Shown piece after piece: positions 44,285 to 53,523 of a DNA stretch of 64,000 nt; positions within the stretch are counted from its first letter, which is position 1, and every line of letters begins with the position of its first letter. The stretch covers positions 1 through 64,000 of the forward strand of contig NZ_VDCZ01000013.1 of NCBI RefSeq assembly GCF_006491645.1. Reading direction: 5' to 3'. The notes beneath the pieces were generated by a model, which had not been told where the DNA came from, did not search any database, and saw only the letters and a program-made list of their open reading frames with translations. This DNA is from Flavobacterium profundi (GTDB lineage Bacteria; Bacteroidota; Bacteroidia; Flavobacteriales; Flavobacteriaceae). The translations under genes and the position numbers were made by a program.

Positions 44285-45322
44285 ATGGCAAAAAAAATCA
44301 GAGTATTAAGTTTAGATGGTGGTGGAATTAGAGGGATTATTACAGCTGTGGTTTTAAAATACATACAAGAACAATTACAAAGAATTGACAATCCAAATGC
44401 AAAAATTGGTGATTATTTTGATTTAGTTGCTGGAAGCAGCACAGGAGGGTTATTAACAGCAATCCTATTATTTCCAGACAACACCAAAAGCGCAAAGTTT
44501 TCAGTAGAAGCAGCCTTAGATTTGTATGCAAAAAAAGGAGATTCAATTTTTAATGTTTCGTTTTGGGAAGAAATTATTAATCCGTTTGGTTTATTTAATG
44601 AAAAGATTTCACAACGCAATTTAGAACGTCAATTAAAAGAGGTATTTGGAGATTTAAAATTAAACGAATTGATAAAACCTTGCTTGATTACAACCTATGA
44701 TATCAATCAAAGAAAATCAAAGTTTTTTTGCAGTCATGAAGCCTATACGCCCTTAGAAAATTTTTATGTAAGAGATGTTTGTAGAGCAACTAGTGCAGCA
44801 CCAACTTATTTTGAGCCTGCCAAAATTAAATCGCTTTACGATCAAGAATTTACCTTAATTGATGGTGGTGTGTATGCGAATAATCCAGCGATGTGTGCCT
44901 ATGCTGAAGCCAGAAAAATTCCTTTTTCTAAGGTATTGCATGACACTCAAAAAATTGATTATCCAGACATTAATGACATGATAATTGTATCTATCGGAAC
45001 TGGAGAAGTTTTAAAGCCCTACACCTTTGAAAAATTTGAAAATGCAGGTAAAATCAAATGGATATCCCCTTTAATTGATATTTTATTATCTGCCAATGCG
45101 GAGACTGTAAATTATCATTTGTCTAAAATGTATGAATCACTTGGTCCAAGAAACAAAAGGAATTATTATCGATTAATGCCTCAATTACGAAATGCTTCAC
45201 CAGAAATGGATGACACCTCGAAAAAAAACATTTACGAACTCATACAAGCAGGTTTGTATTTTATAGATCAAAACCGAAAAACATTAAATGAAATTGCAAA
45301 AAAACTAGTTAAATACAAATAA
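44285..45322 (+). CDS. Patatin-like phospholipase
   Basis: A 345-residue patatin-family lipase without signal peptide. It has the oxyanion loop DGGGIRG (11-17), the nucleophile Ser52 in GSSTGG and the catalytic Asp193 in DGGVYANNP, a complete Ser-Asp dyad. Such enzymes hydrolyse acyl chains of membrane lipids. Bacterial patatins can act in toxicity, in lipid turnover or, as CapV, in cyclic-oligonucleotide defence. No cyclase gene is present here, so the defence role is not supported. It is the last gene of a three-gene operon. Confidence 0.93.
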   Translation: MAKKIRVLSLDGGGIRGIITAVVLKYIQEQLQRIDNPNAKIGDYFDLVAGSSTGGLLTAILLFPDNTKSAKFSVEAALDLYAKKGDSIFNVSFWEEIINPFGLFNEKISQRNLERQLKEVFGDLKLNELIKPCLITTYDINQRKSKFFCSHEAYTPLENFYVRDVCRATSAAPTYFEPAKIKSLYDQEFTLIDGGVYANNPAMCAYAEARKIPFSKVLHDTQKIDYPDINDMIIVSIGTGEVLKPYTFEKFENAGKIKWISPLIDILLSANAETVNYHLSKMYESLGPRNKRNYYRLMPQLRNASPEMDDTSKKNIYELIQAGLYFIDQNRKTLNEIAKKLVKYK

Positions 45323-45379
45323 TCAATTTTTCGAATATATTCTATATCACTAGAATTACATTTAATTACAAAACCAAAA

Positions 45380-45406
45380 CAAAAGTGCATAATGTATGCA
45401 CTTTTG
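45380..45406 (+). terminator. Terminator of the patatin operon
   Basis: Perfect 12-bp stem (caaaagtgcata / tatgcacttttg) with a 3-base loop, followed by T residues. Its loop and right arm contain the upstream in-frame ATG (45392) of the next gene, so that start is unlikely. Confidence 0.85.
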
Positions 45407-45442
45407 TTTTTCTTACTTATCTTTACACCCTTTTTAAAAAAT

Positions 45443-45814
45443 ATGGATTTTAGTTACCCAAAAAACGAAAAGCTTAAAAGCAAAACCACTATCGATTTAC
45501 TCTTTTCAGAGGGAAAATCGGTATCGAAATATCCCTTGCGTTTGGTTTATGTAGAAAATCCATCCGATACTGAATTTTTAAAATTCGGGGTTTCAGTGTC
45601 AAAAAAATACTTTAAAAAAGCAGTTGATCGCAACTATTACAAAAGAGTTCTAAGAGAATGTTATCGATTGAATAAGTCGCTTTTATTGGAAAACATAGAA
45701 AAAAACTACGCGATTATGTTTTTTTATCAAACCAAAGACCGTTTACCTTATTCTGAAATTCATCAAAAAACGATACTTTTGTTTGAAAAGTTTATTGCTG
45801 AGATAAAAAAATAA
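45443..45814 (+). CDS. rnpA: Ribonuclease P protein component
   Basis: A 123-residue basic protein starting MDFSYPKNEKLKSKTTIDLLF. The diagnostic RNR region is SKKYFKKAVDRNYYKRVLRECYR-like (residues about 55-75), where the protein contacts the RNase P RNA. It helps process the 5' ends of tRNA precursors. I chose the internal ATG at 45443 because the in-frame ATG at 45392 lies in the terminator hairpin of the patatin operon and would add a hydrophobic leader. It is not next to rpmH here, which is usual for many Bacteroidota. Confidence 0.94.
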   Translation: MDFSYPKNEKLKSKTTIDLLFSEGKSVSKYPLRLVYVENPSDTEFLKFGVSVSKKYFKKAVDRNYYKRVLRECYRLNKSLLLENIEKNYAIMFFYQTKDRLPYSEIHQKTILLFEKFIAEIKK

Positions 45815-45886
45815 GTCTTTTGGCTAAGTTTTTGTAGCATATTTAATCTTATCTTTAATTGTTATTCAAACTAATTCTTTTTGCTT

Positions 45887-46705
45887 ATGAAAACTTTTTG
45901 TTTGCGTTTTTTTATGTGTTTGCTTTTTATTTCTTGTAAAGAAAATTTTACAGAAGTGGATGTAGCTGAAAACACCTCATCCTTTTCTAACATTTCCAAT
46001 TTATCTGAACCAGTAAGAGAAGAAAGTATTAACAAGTTAATGACACATGATTTAAAAATCATTAAAACGGCTCGTTTACGCTATCCAACTCAAGATTTAA
46101 AAACAAGCTTTGAAACCCTTTCCAAAGTAGCAAAAATTTACAAAGCCTATATACAAAACGATAATTCCGGAACAGATTATGGTTCTTACTATCGCAATGT
46201 AACAATTCGCATTCCAAATACGCATTTTGATGCTTTTATTACGGAAATTAGTAAAGGAGTAACGCATTTCGATGTTAAGGAAATTGCAGCACAAGATGTT
46301 ACTGAAGAATTTGTAGATGTTACCGCTCGTTTGAAAGCGAAACGTAACTTAGAAAGTCGCTATTTAGAGATTGTGAAAAAAGCGACAAAAGTGAGTGAAA
46401 TTTTAGAAATTGAAAAAGAATTATCCAAAATAAGGGAAGAAATAGAAGTTGCAGAAGGAAGACTACACTATTTGGAAAATCGTGTTGCTATGAGTACTAT
46501 TTCAATTGAAATGTATACTGAAAAAGCAGAAGGAACAGGAACTAGAGTTTCCTATGGAAGTAAAATGTGGAATGCTATTACATCTGGTTTTAATGGTTTG
46601 TCAAGTTTCTTTCTTGGATTGCTACAAATTTGGCCATTTATCCTTATTTTCGTAGTAGTTTTCATTTTCGTACGAAGAAAAATTAGAAATAAAAAGAAAT
46701 TATAA
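45887..46705 (+). CDS. DUF4349 lipoprotein
   Basis: A 272-residue protein from the second Met (MKTFCLRFFMCLLFISC, Cys17 as lipobox). It has the DUF4349 plan: an N-terminal beta domain (LRYPTQDLKTSFETLSKVA), a long central coiled coil (KRNLESRYLEIVKKATKVSE to LEIEKELSKIREEIEVAEGR) and a C-terminal membrane helix (about 240-262) with a short basic tail. Family function unknown. Its stop overlaps the ATG of the processing protease (TAATG), so the two are coupled. Confidence 0.87.
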   Translation: MKTFCLRFFMCLLFISCKENFTEVDVAENTSSFSNISNLSEPVREESINKLMTHDLKIIKTARLRYPTQDLKTSFETLSKVAKIYKAYIQNDNSGTDYGSYYRNVTIRIPNTHFDAFITEISKGVTHFDVKEIAAQDVTEEFVDVTARLKAKRNLESRYLEIVKKATKVSEILEIEKELSKIREEIEVAEGRLHYLENRVAMSTISIEMYTEKAEGTGTRVSYGSKMWNAITSGFNGLSSFFLGLLQIWPFILIFVVVFIFVRRKIRNKKKL

Positions 46706-48339
46706 TGAAACGATTTTTAGCAAAAAAATATATTCTAACTGTTTTAAGTATTGGTTTATTAGTAACTGCCGCAAGTTTTAAAAATGATTTTTTTGAAATT
46801 GCCAAACAAATTGAAATATTTACAGAAGCATTCAAAACAGTAAATCAAAATTATGTAGATGAAACCAATCCTGGCGAATTGATGGATATAGCTATAAAAA
46901 ACATGTTGGCCGATTTGGATCCTTATACGGTTTTTTTTAACGAGCAAGATGTTTTAAAATTCAAAATCAACAATACTGGTGAATATACGGGTATTGGTGC
47001 CATGGTGCAACGAAAAGACGGTCGCGTTTTTTTGAAAGAAATCTATAAAGGTTTTCCAGCTGATAAAGCAGGTTTAAAACCAGGTGATGAAATTACGCAA
47101 ATAGGCGATATCAATTTAAAAGAATACAAAGAAGACGCTTCTCAATTATTAAGAGGTACCAAAAACACCAAAGTAGCCATTACTTTTGAAAGACAAGGAA
47201 AAAAACAAAATACAGTAATTGTTTTAGATGAAGTTGAGGTAAAAGCAGTTCCTTTTTATTCTTTATTAGACGATAAAACAGGTTATATTGTACTTTCCAA
47301 ATTTACTGAAAAAGCCAGTAGTGAAACTAAAGCTGCACTGCTTGATCTAAAGGCAAAAGGAGCTACTAAAATCATCTTAGACTTAAGAGGAAATCCAGGC
47401 GGTTTACTACATGAAGCTGTCAATATTTGTAATCTATTTGTACCAAAAGGGGAAACCATAGTTACCACAAAATCTAAAAATGAGAAGCACAACAATACGT
47501 ATAAAACCAATAATGCTCCTATAGATCTTGAAATACCATTAGCTGTTTTAATTGATGGAAGTAGTGCTTCTGCTTCTGAAATTGTTTCGGGAGCTTTACA
47601 AGATTTAGACCGTGCTGTAGTGGTTGGTAATAGAAGTTTTGGAAAAGGTTTGGTGCAACGTCCTTTAAATTTATCATATGGAACTCAAGTAAAAGTAACC
47701 ATTTCAAGATATTACACCCCTTCTGGAAGATGTATTCAAGCTTTGGATTATGCACATAAAGATGCGAATGGTAAAGCCATAAAAATTGATAAAAGCAACT
47801 TTAATGCTTTTAAAACTAAAGGTGGAAGAGTTGTTTATGATGGTGGTGGTGTGCTACCTGATGTCATCGTGGAAGAAACGAAAAAAAGCGCTGTTACTGA
47901 TGCATTAGTGAAAAATGATGCTGTTTTTGACTATGCAACTACTTTGTATTATAAAAACCCCAACCTTACTGGTATTCCTACTATTTCTGAGGCTGATTTT
48001 ACTACATTTAAAACGTTTATTAAACAAGAGAAATACAGTTTAGATAGTGAAACTGGTAAAGCTTTGAAAGAATTATTAGATAAAGCCAAAAAAGAAAGCA
48101 TAGATGGTGCTATTACTGCAGAATATAAAGCGATGCAATTAGCTTTAGAAAAAAGTCAGGATGTGGAAGTAACCAAAAATAAAGAAGACTTTAAAAAACT
48201 CCTACAAGAAGAATTAATTACACGCTATCAATACAAAGAGGGTTTGTATGAGTATTACACTCAAAAAGATATTGAAATTGCTAAAGCGAAAGCTGTCCTT
48301 AATGATCTCAATCAATACCATGGCATTCTAAAACAGTAA
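46705..48339 (+). CDS. S41 carboxy-terminal processing protease
   Basis: A 544-residue protein with an N-terminal membrane helix (about 8-25), an N-terminal helical domain, a PDZ domain (about 85-165, GMGAMVQRKDGRVFL to AGLKPGDEITQI) and the S41 catalytic domain. The Ser-Lys dyad is Ser289 in SSASASEIVSGAL and Lys314 in RSFGKGLVQ, 25 residues apart as in Prc. Such proteases trim the C-terminus of periplasmic proteins and peptidoglycan enzymes. It is translationally coupled to the DUF4349 lipoprotein and followed closely by the OmpA-domain gene. Confidence 0.95.
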   Translation: MKRFLAKKYILTVLSIGLLVTAASFKNDFFEIAKQIEIFTEAFKTVNQNYVDETNPGELMDIAIKNMLADLDPYTVFFNEQDVLKFKINNTGEYTGIGAMVQRKDGRVFLKEIYKGFPADKAGLKPGDEITQIGDINLKEYKEDASQLLRGTKNTKVAITFERQGKKQNTVIVLDEVEVKAVPFYSLLDDKTGYIVLSKFTEKASSETKAALLDLKAKGATKIILDLRGNPGGLLHEAVNICNLFVPKGETIVTTKSKNEKHNNTYKTNNAPIDLEIPLAVLIDGSSASASEIVSGALQDLDRAVVVGNRSFGKGLVQRPLNLSYGTQVKVTISRYYTPSGRCIQALDYAHKDANGKAIKIDKSNFNAFKTKGGRVVYDGGGVLPDVIVEETKKSAVTDALVKNDAVFDYATTLYYKNPNLTGIPTISEADFTTFKTFIKQEKYSLDSETGKALKELLDKAKKESIDGAITAEYKAMQLALEKSQDVEVTKNKEDFKKLLQEELITRYQYKEGLYEYYTQKDIEIAKAKAVLNDLNQYHGILKQ

Positions 48340-48341
48340 CT

Positions 48342-49166
48342 ATGAAAAAAAAGGTACTTCTTCTTTTGCTGCTAACCCTATCCAATTTAAGCGCGCAAGA
48401 AGAGGAAGTACATTCTCTGTACTTTGAATTCGACAGGTTTGACTTAAAAGAGATTCAAATTCAATCTTTACTTGATTTTATTCGAAAACTAGACACGACA
48501 ACAATTAAAACAATTGAAATCTTTGGCTACTGTGATGACAGAGGAAAAGATGCTTATAATTTTACACTTTCTAACCATAGAGCACAAACTGTAAAGACGA
48601 AATTATTAGAAAATGGCATTAAGAATAAAATAATCATAACCATAGAAGGCAAAGGTCGCATTCTAATTGATGATGATGTTTTAGAGAACATTCCCGAAGT
48701 GCGATCCAAAAACAGAAGAGTAGATGTTGTGATTAATTATAAACCTGTAACCGTTGAAAGTCTAAAAATTCCTGGTGTTTATAGCAGCATTCCTGAACAA
48801 CCTGTAGCAGGAGATCGCATCTACTTAGAAAAACTACTTTTTGATAGAGGAAGCAGTAAACTATCCACAGATGCCAAAAAAGAATTAGATCGGTTGGCCA
48901 AACAATTGCATAAATTTAAAAATATTGAATTTGAGATTCAAGGTCATGTATGTTGCATTCCTTATTATCAAAAGGAAGCTATCGATCGCGATTCTAAAAA
49001 AAGAGAACTTTCCATTAATAGAGCTATAGTAGTCTATGAATACCTTTTTAAGAAAAAAATTAAAAAAGAACGCATGACACACAAAGGCTATGGCAATAGT
49101 CAACCTTTAAAAAAAGGGCCACAATTTGACAGAAGAGTAGAAATTGTGATAACCAAAGTGAATTAA
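48342..49166 (+). CDS. Secreted protein with two tandem OmpA-like domains
   Basis: A 274-residue protein with a signal peptide (MKKKVLLLLLLTLSNLSAQ). Two peptidoglycan-binding OmpA-like domains occupy about residues 24-135 and 160-273. Signatures are YFEFDRFDLKEIQ with RAQTVKTKLLENGI, and LLFDRGSSKLSTDAKKEL with RAIVVYEYLFKKKI; both end in NRRVDVVI or DRRVEIVI. There is no beta-barrel. It starts 2 bases after the processing protease and is probably co-transcribed. It may anchor or space the outer membrane at the cell wall. Confidence 0.9.
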   Translation: MKKKVLLLLLLTLSNLSAQEEEVHSLYFEFDRFDLKEIQIQSLLDFIRKLDTTTIKTIEIFGYCDDRGKDAYNFTLSNHRAQTVKTKLLENGIKNKIIITIEGKGRILIDDDVLENIPEVRSKNRRVDVVINYKPVTVESLKIPGVYSSIPEQPVAGDRIYLEKLLFDRGSSKLSTDAKKELDRLAKQLHKFKNIEFEIQGHVCCIPYYQKEAIDRDSKKRELSINRAIVVYEYLFKKKIKKERMTHKGYGNSQPLKKGPQFDRRVEIVITKVN

Positions 49167-49615
49167 CCTCGTTTCATTTGAATGTGTGGAATATCATCTT
49201 CTAAATACATTTCACTCGTTTGAATAAAGCCTAATGATTGGTAAAATTTAGTCAGGTATTGCTGTGCAGAAATTGTGATTTTTGTTTCCTTAAAATACTC
49301 TTTTACAGCTGAAATAGAAACCTCCATTAATTGATAGCCCCATTTTTTATCTCTGTATTTTGGACTCACCACCACTCTTCCAATAGAGGCTTCATCAAAA
49401 TAATATCCTTTATCAAAAATACGCGTATAAGCCACAATTTCATCATTGTAAAACCCAATTACATGAATGGCTTTGGAATCTTTACCATCTATGTCTTGAT
49501 AAACGCAGTTTTGCTCCACTACAAAGACTTCTGAACGTAGTTGTAGTAAATTATATAATTCTTGTAGAGAAAGTTCGTTAAAACGCTTAATTTTAAATTG
49601 AATGGTTGAGTTCAT
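49163..49615 (-). CDS. GNAT family N-acetyltransferase (ElaA-like)
   Basis: A 150-residue GNAT-fold enzyme resembling ElaA. It has LRSEVFVVEQNCVYQDIDGKD near the N-terminus, GRVVVSPKYRDKKWGYQLM as the acetyl-CoA-binding motif A and QQYLTKFYQSLGF near the end. It uses acetyl-CoA to acetylate an unknown amine. It is cytoplasmic. Its stop overlaps the convergent OmpA-domain gene by four bases. Confidence 0.9.
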   Translation of the reverse strand: MNSTIQFKIKRFNELSLQELYNLLQLRSEVFVVEQNCVYQDIDGKDSKAIHVIGFYNDEIVAYTRIFDKGYYFDEASIGRVVVSPKYRDKKWGYQLMEVSISAVKEYFKETKITISAQQYLTKFYQSLGFIQTSEMYLEDDIPHIQMKRG

Positions 49616-49629
49616 GTTTTTTAAAAGAA

Positions 49630-49660
49630 AAATCTCATTAACCTAGGTTGAATGAGATTT
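49630..49660 (-). terminator. Terminator of the DUF4837 gene
   Basis: Stem aaatctcatt / aatgagattt (10 bp) around the palindromic loop aacctaggtt, upstream of the GNAT gene on the minus strand. Confidence 0.65.
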
Positions 49661-49686
49661 ATATTATGCTGACAAAATTAAGTTAT

Positions 49687-50667
49687 TTATTTTAAAAATT
49701 TAACTGATTTTATAATAGCTTCTAATTCGAAAACCAAATCACGCTTGGATTTAGATGGATTATAAGTAAAGCCTTCTAAAACTAAGAAACGGTTGTTTTT
49801 AGGGTCTTTAATAGCATAATTGATAAATGGTCCACCCATGAAATCATTTTTAAGATACCAATTCCCTTTGGTTTCATACGTGTCTCTTCCAGTAAGTGTA
49901 ATATTGAAGAAGTTAGGTGCATAGGCTTCTTCCGTTACCATCCAAGTGTTGTCAAGAGTACCGTGTATAAATTGCTTTCCTATGGAGTCACGCATTTTTA
50001 CAATATTATTAACTACATTAGAATCGTTTTCAATAATATTGATTGGCATTTCATAAACTAAAATACTATTATAGCCTGTACTAAATTCTTTTCTAATCCA
50101 TAAAAAATTATCTTTAACCATATCATATTTATAACCATGTCCAATGGTCAAAGCCACACCAAAACGATCTCTAACTTTTTGATCTGTAATAGCCGCTTTA
50201 TTTAATCGGATTTGATTTTCAACAATTTCACCTTCTTTAATTTTTTGAATTATTTCATTCGCTTTCTTTTCTAAAGTAGCTAAGATTTCATCTTTATTTT
50301 TTCCAACGATATAAAAAACTTGTTGGGGTTTAGCAAATTCATCTTTCTTCGCACTAAAACCACTTTGATTGCTTTTTTCAACCACTATAATATTTCTTGA
50401 ATTTCTAACAAACCCTTCAAATATTTTAGTGGGATACTGATTTAAGGTAAATAATGGCTCTTCGTTTTGTAAACCATCAACTGGAGCAGCAAATTTCTTT
50501 CGGATACTATCACCAATTTCTCCATTCCAAAGATTTTCATCAATGATAATGGAAACATTATTTATTTTACCATTTGATTCTGTTAAAACAGCATTTTTTT
50601 CAGCCTCGTTATCTTTACAAGACGATAATAAAATTAAACTTAAAAAAGCAATCCCTAATTTTTTCAT
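49687..50667 (-). CDS. DUF4837 family lipoprotein
   Basis: A 326-residue lipoprotein (LLSSC, Cys17) that fits DUF4837, a Bacteroidota family of unknown function. Motifs include SIIIDENLWNGEIGDSIRKKF, GYKYDMVKDNFLWIRKE and a C-terminal GGPFINYAI followed by LVLEGFTYNPSKSKRD. It lies 12 bases after the lytic transglycosylase gene in the same operon, suggesting an envelope-related role. Confidence 0.87.
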   Translation of the reverse strand: MKKLGIAFLSLILLSSCKDNEAEKNAVLTESNGKINNVSIIIDENLWNGEIGDSIRKKFAAPVDGLQNEEPLFTLNQYPTKIFEGFVRNSRNIIVVEKSNQSGFSAKKDEFAKPQQVFYIVGKNKDEILATLEKKANEIIQKIKEGEIVENQIRLNKAAITDQKVRDRFGVALTIGHGYKYDMVKDNFLWIRKEFSTGYNSILVYEMPINIIENDSNVVNNIVKMRDSIGKQFIHGTLDNTWMVTEEAYAPNFFNITLTGRDTYETKGNWYLKNDFMGGPFINYAIKDPKNNRFLVLEGFTYNPSKSKRDLVFELEAIIKSVKFLK

Positions 50668-50679
50668 ACAAGCGGTTAT

Positions 50680-52182
50680 TTATCCGTTAATATTGAGTTT
50701 CATACCTGGTCTAATATTATTACCACTAATACCGTTCCATTTTTTTATATCTTCAGCAGAAATTCCCGGAAATTTTTTTGCGATAGAGTACAACGAGTCT
50801 CCTTTTTTAACCTTATATACCTGATTACTAGCGTTATTACTAGTGTTTGAATAACTATTTGTAGACACTCTTTCAGTAGAAAATATTTTTAAATTTTTTC
50901 CAGCTTGTATCGAATTTCCTCTTAAATTATTCCAATTTTTTAATTGTGTAATGGTTACGTTGTATTTATTAGCAATTGAACCTAAGCTTTCTCCACTTCT
51001 AATTTTATGGTATTTAGTAGTACTGACTAAAGCTCCCTCAGACATATTAGGCAAAATTGTTTTCTCTTTAAAAGAATCTAAATAATCCACATAGGCATAT
51101 ACTTTTTCTTCATTTGAAACAAATAAACCTAATTTGTTTTTTGGTAAACGAAGATAATGGGCTTTATCATCTTGATAAGGTATAATATCCAATTTATAAA
51201 TCGGATTTAAGAAAGCAATTTGTTCAATAGGTACATCTAAAATTTCAGAAATTTGTTCAAATGAAATTCTACGTTTCACCATAATGGTGTCTGTTTCAAA
51301 ATATGTTAATGGAGCTTTTTGAGGTTTGAATTTATGTTCTTTATGATATTCATAAATATACATTGTAGCTAAAAAAGCAGGAACATAATTAGCAGTTTCT
51401 CTTGGTAAATTCTTTCGTATGTTCCAATAGTTTTGACTACCTCCTGAACGACGTATCGCTTTAGAAACATTACCAGGGCCCGCATTATAAGAAGCTAAAA
51501 CCATACTCCAATCACCAAAAATGCGATATAAACTAGATAAATATTGACAGGCTGCTTCAGTTGCTTTAAGAGGGTCATAACGTTCATCTACAAATGAATT
51601 AACTTCAAGGTCGAATTGTTTACCAGTTGGATACATAAATTGCCATAAACCGGTTGCACCTACACGAGATTTTGCTTTAGGGTTTAATGCAGATTCCACT
51701 ATTGCCAAATATTTGATTTCAAGAGGCACATCATATTTGGCTAAATGCTCTTCAAACATTGGAAAATAATATTCTGAAATAGCCATTAAACGTTCGTAGG
51801 CACCTTGTCTTTTTTTCAAAAATGTTTTAATCACATTCTCCAATGCAGGATTATATTCAATGATAAAAGGGGATTTATCATCTAGTCTTTTTAAACGCTT
51901 TTTTAAGACATCTGTAGATAAATCGAAAGCAACGGTTGAATCGATATCTATTTCTGTGACATCAGTATACATGTCTTCAAAAATTTCTTCATTAGACAAT
52001 TCAGCTAACCATCGTTCATCAATACAATTGCTAGTATTATGATTGGTAAAAGTGGTTTTAATTGAATCTAGATAGGCCATTTTCAAGACCGCAACATCAA
52101 CATTTTCTTTTTTTAAATCTTGAGCAAATGAAACACTTGCTAATAAAGATAAAATACTTGTATATAATTTTTTATTCATCAT
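50680..52182 (-). CDS. Lytic transglycosylase with two LysM domains (MltD-like)
   Basis: A 500-residue protein with a signal peptide (about 20 residues, ending VSFAQ); the start may be Met1 or Met2. The catalytic SLT-like domain lies at about 140-290 with Glu163 in IVESALNPKAKSR, GATGLWQFM and a later SYNAGPGNV. Two LysM modules follow: YHKIRSGESLGSIANKY near 398 and VYKVKKGDSLYSIAKKF near 453. It cleaves peptidoglycan glycan strands with anhydro-end formation. It is upstream of the DUF4837 lipoprotein and downstream of pgk. Confidence 0.95.
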   Translation of the reverse strand: MMNKKLYTSILSLLASVSFAQDLKKENVDVAVLKMAYLDSIKTTFTNHNTSNCIDERWLAELSNEEIFEDMYTDVTEIDIDSTVAFDLSTDVLKKRLKRLDDKSPFIIEYNPALENVIKTFLKKRQGAYERLMAISEYYFPMFEEHLAKYDVPLEIKYLAIVESALNPKAKSRVGATGLWQFMYPTGKQFDLEVNSFVDERYDPLKATEAACQYLSSLYRIFGDWSMVLASYNAGPGNVSKAIRRSGGSQNYWNIRKNLPRETANYVPAFLATMYIYEYHKEHKFKPQKAPLTYFETDTIMVKRRISFEQISEILDVPIEQIAFLNPIYKLDIIPYQDDKAHYLRLPKNKLGLFVSNEEKVYAYVDYLDSFKEKTILPNMSEGALVSTTKYHKIRSGESLGSIANKYNVTITQLKNWNNLRGNSIQAGKNLKIFSTERVSTNSYSNTSNNASNQVYKVKKGDSLYSIAKKFPGISAEDIKKWNGISGNNIRPGMKLNING

Positions 52183-52244
52183 TTTAGTTTTAGTTTAATT
52201 AGGGGCTTATTTACTATAACTAATAATTACTTATTATTTTATTT

Positions 52245-53435
52245 TTAATCTTCTAAAATCGCTGCAATACCTGGTAATACTCTACCTTCTAACATTTCCA
52301 ACATGGCACCACCGCCAGTTGATACATAACTCATTTTGGGTTCTAAACCAAACTGTTTAACCGCTGCCACGCTGTCACCTCCACCAACTAATGAAAATGC
52401 TCCATTTTTAGTAGCTTCTGCAATGGATTCACCCAAAGCTATAGTACCTTTAGAAAAGGTATCCATTTCAAAAACACCTAAAGGTCCATTCCATAAAATT
52501 GTTTTTGAATCGTTTAAAATTCTATCAAATATAGCAAGTGATTTTGGACCTGCATCCAAACCTTGCCATCCATCAGGAATTTGCTTTACATCAACAACTT
52601 GAGTATTGGCGTCATTAGAAAATGCATCAGCTGCAACAACATCTACAGGTAAATGTATTTGAACACCCTTTTCTTTCGCTTGTTTTAATATTTCAATGGC
52701 TAAATCTAATTTATCATCTTCACAAATAGAATTGCCTATTTGACCTCCTAAAGCCTTTACAAATGTAAATGTCATTCCTCCACCAATTATCATATGATTC
52801 ACTTTATCCAAGATATTCTCAATAACAGTAATTTTTGAAGAAACTTTACTTCCACCAAGAATTGCTGTAACAGGCTTCTCAGAATTAGTAAGCACTTTAT
52901 TAATGCTTTCAATTTCTTTTGCTAATAAGAAACCAAAACATTTTTTATTAGGAAAAAATTGAGCAATAATAGTAGTTGATGCATGAGCTCTGTGAGCTGT
53001 TCCAAAAGCATCATTTACATAAATATCTCCAAAGTTAGCTAATTTTTCAGCAAATGCAACATCTCCTTTTTCTTCTTCACTATAAAAACGTAAATTTTCC
53101 AACAGTAAAATTTCGCCTGAAGCTAAATTTGCAACTTCTTGTTCAACAGCTGAACCGATACAATCAGAAACAAATTTTATTTTCTTTTGAAGTACTTTTT
53201 CGACTGCTTCTACAATATGTTTTAAAGAGTATTGTTCTTCAAAGCCTTTTGGTCTTCCAAGGTGACTCATTAGAATAACACTTCCACCATCTGCAATGAT
53301 TTTATCGATTGTTGGTTTAGCCGCTTCAATACGAGTGGTATCAGTTACTTTAAAATGTTCGTCTAAAGGAACATTAAAATCAACTCTTATAATAGCTTTT
53401 TGATTATTAAAGTTAAAATCGTGTAGTGTTTTCAT
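52245..53435 (-). CDS. pgk: Phosphoglycerate kinase
   Basis: A 396-residue glycolytic enzyme that transfers phosphate from 1,3-bisphosphoglycerate to ADP. Family motifs are [20 protein letters not shown] near the N-terminus, [25 protein letters not shown], the hinge region, and the C-terminal [16 protein letters not shown] and [17 protein letters not shown]. The length is standard. It is cytoplasmic and stands between the transglycosylase operon and the PorP-family gene. Confidence 0.98.
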   Translation of the reverse strand: MKTLHDFNFNNQKAIIRVDFNVPLDEHFKVTDTTRIEAAKPTIDKIIADGGSVILMSHLGRPKGFEEQYSLKHIVEAVEKVLQKKIKFVSDCIGSAVEQEVANLASGEILLLENLRFYSEEEKGDVAFAEKLANFGDIYVNDAFGTAHRAHASTTIIAQFFPNKKCFGFLLAKEIESINKVLTNSEKPVTAILGGSKVSSKITVIENILDKVNHMIIGGGMTFTFVKALGGQIGNSICEDDKLDLAIEILKQAKEKGVQIHLPVDVVAADAFSNDANTQVVDVKQIPDGWQGLDAGPKSLAIFDRILNDSKTILWNGPLGVFEMDTFSKGTIALGESIAEATKNGAFSLVGGGDSVAAVKQFGLEPKMSYVSTGGGAMLEMLEGRVLPGIAAILED

Positions 53436-53466
53436 GAAGTAAATAGATGTTTTATTTAAATAATTA

Positions 53467-53504
53467 AAGTTTACTATAATCTAAAAAAAGACTATAGTAA
53501 ACTT
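53467..53504 (-). terminator. Terminator after the PorP/SprF-family gene
   Basis: Stem of 16 bp with one G-U pair (aagtttactataatct / agactatagtaaactt) and a 6-base A-rich loop (T-rich on the minus strand). It is between the gene ending at 53524 and pgk. Confidence 0.8.
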
Positions 53505-53523
53505 CAAAAGTAAGAGTTTATTT

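Noticed and set aside
44285..45322. Patatin lipase as part of a CBASS (CapV) defence system
   Set aside because: No cyclic-nucleotide synthase or other CBASS gene lies nearby; the operon partners are a lipoprotein and a small helical protein.
45392..45442. rnpA start at 45392
   Set aside because: This ATG is in the loop of the patatin operon terminator and would add a hydrophobic leader foreign to the RNase P protein.
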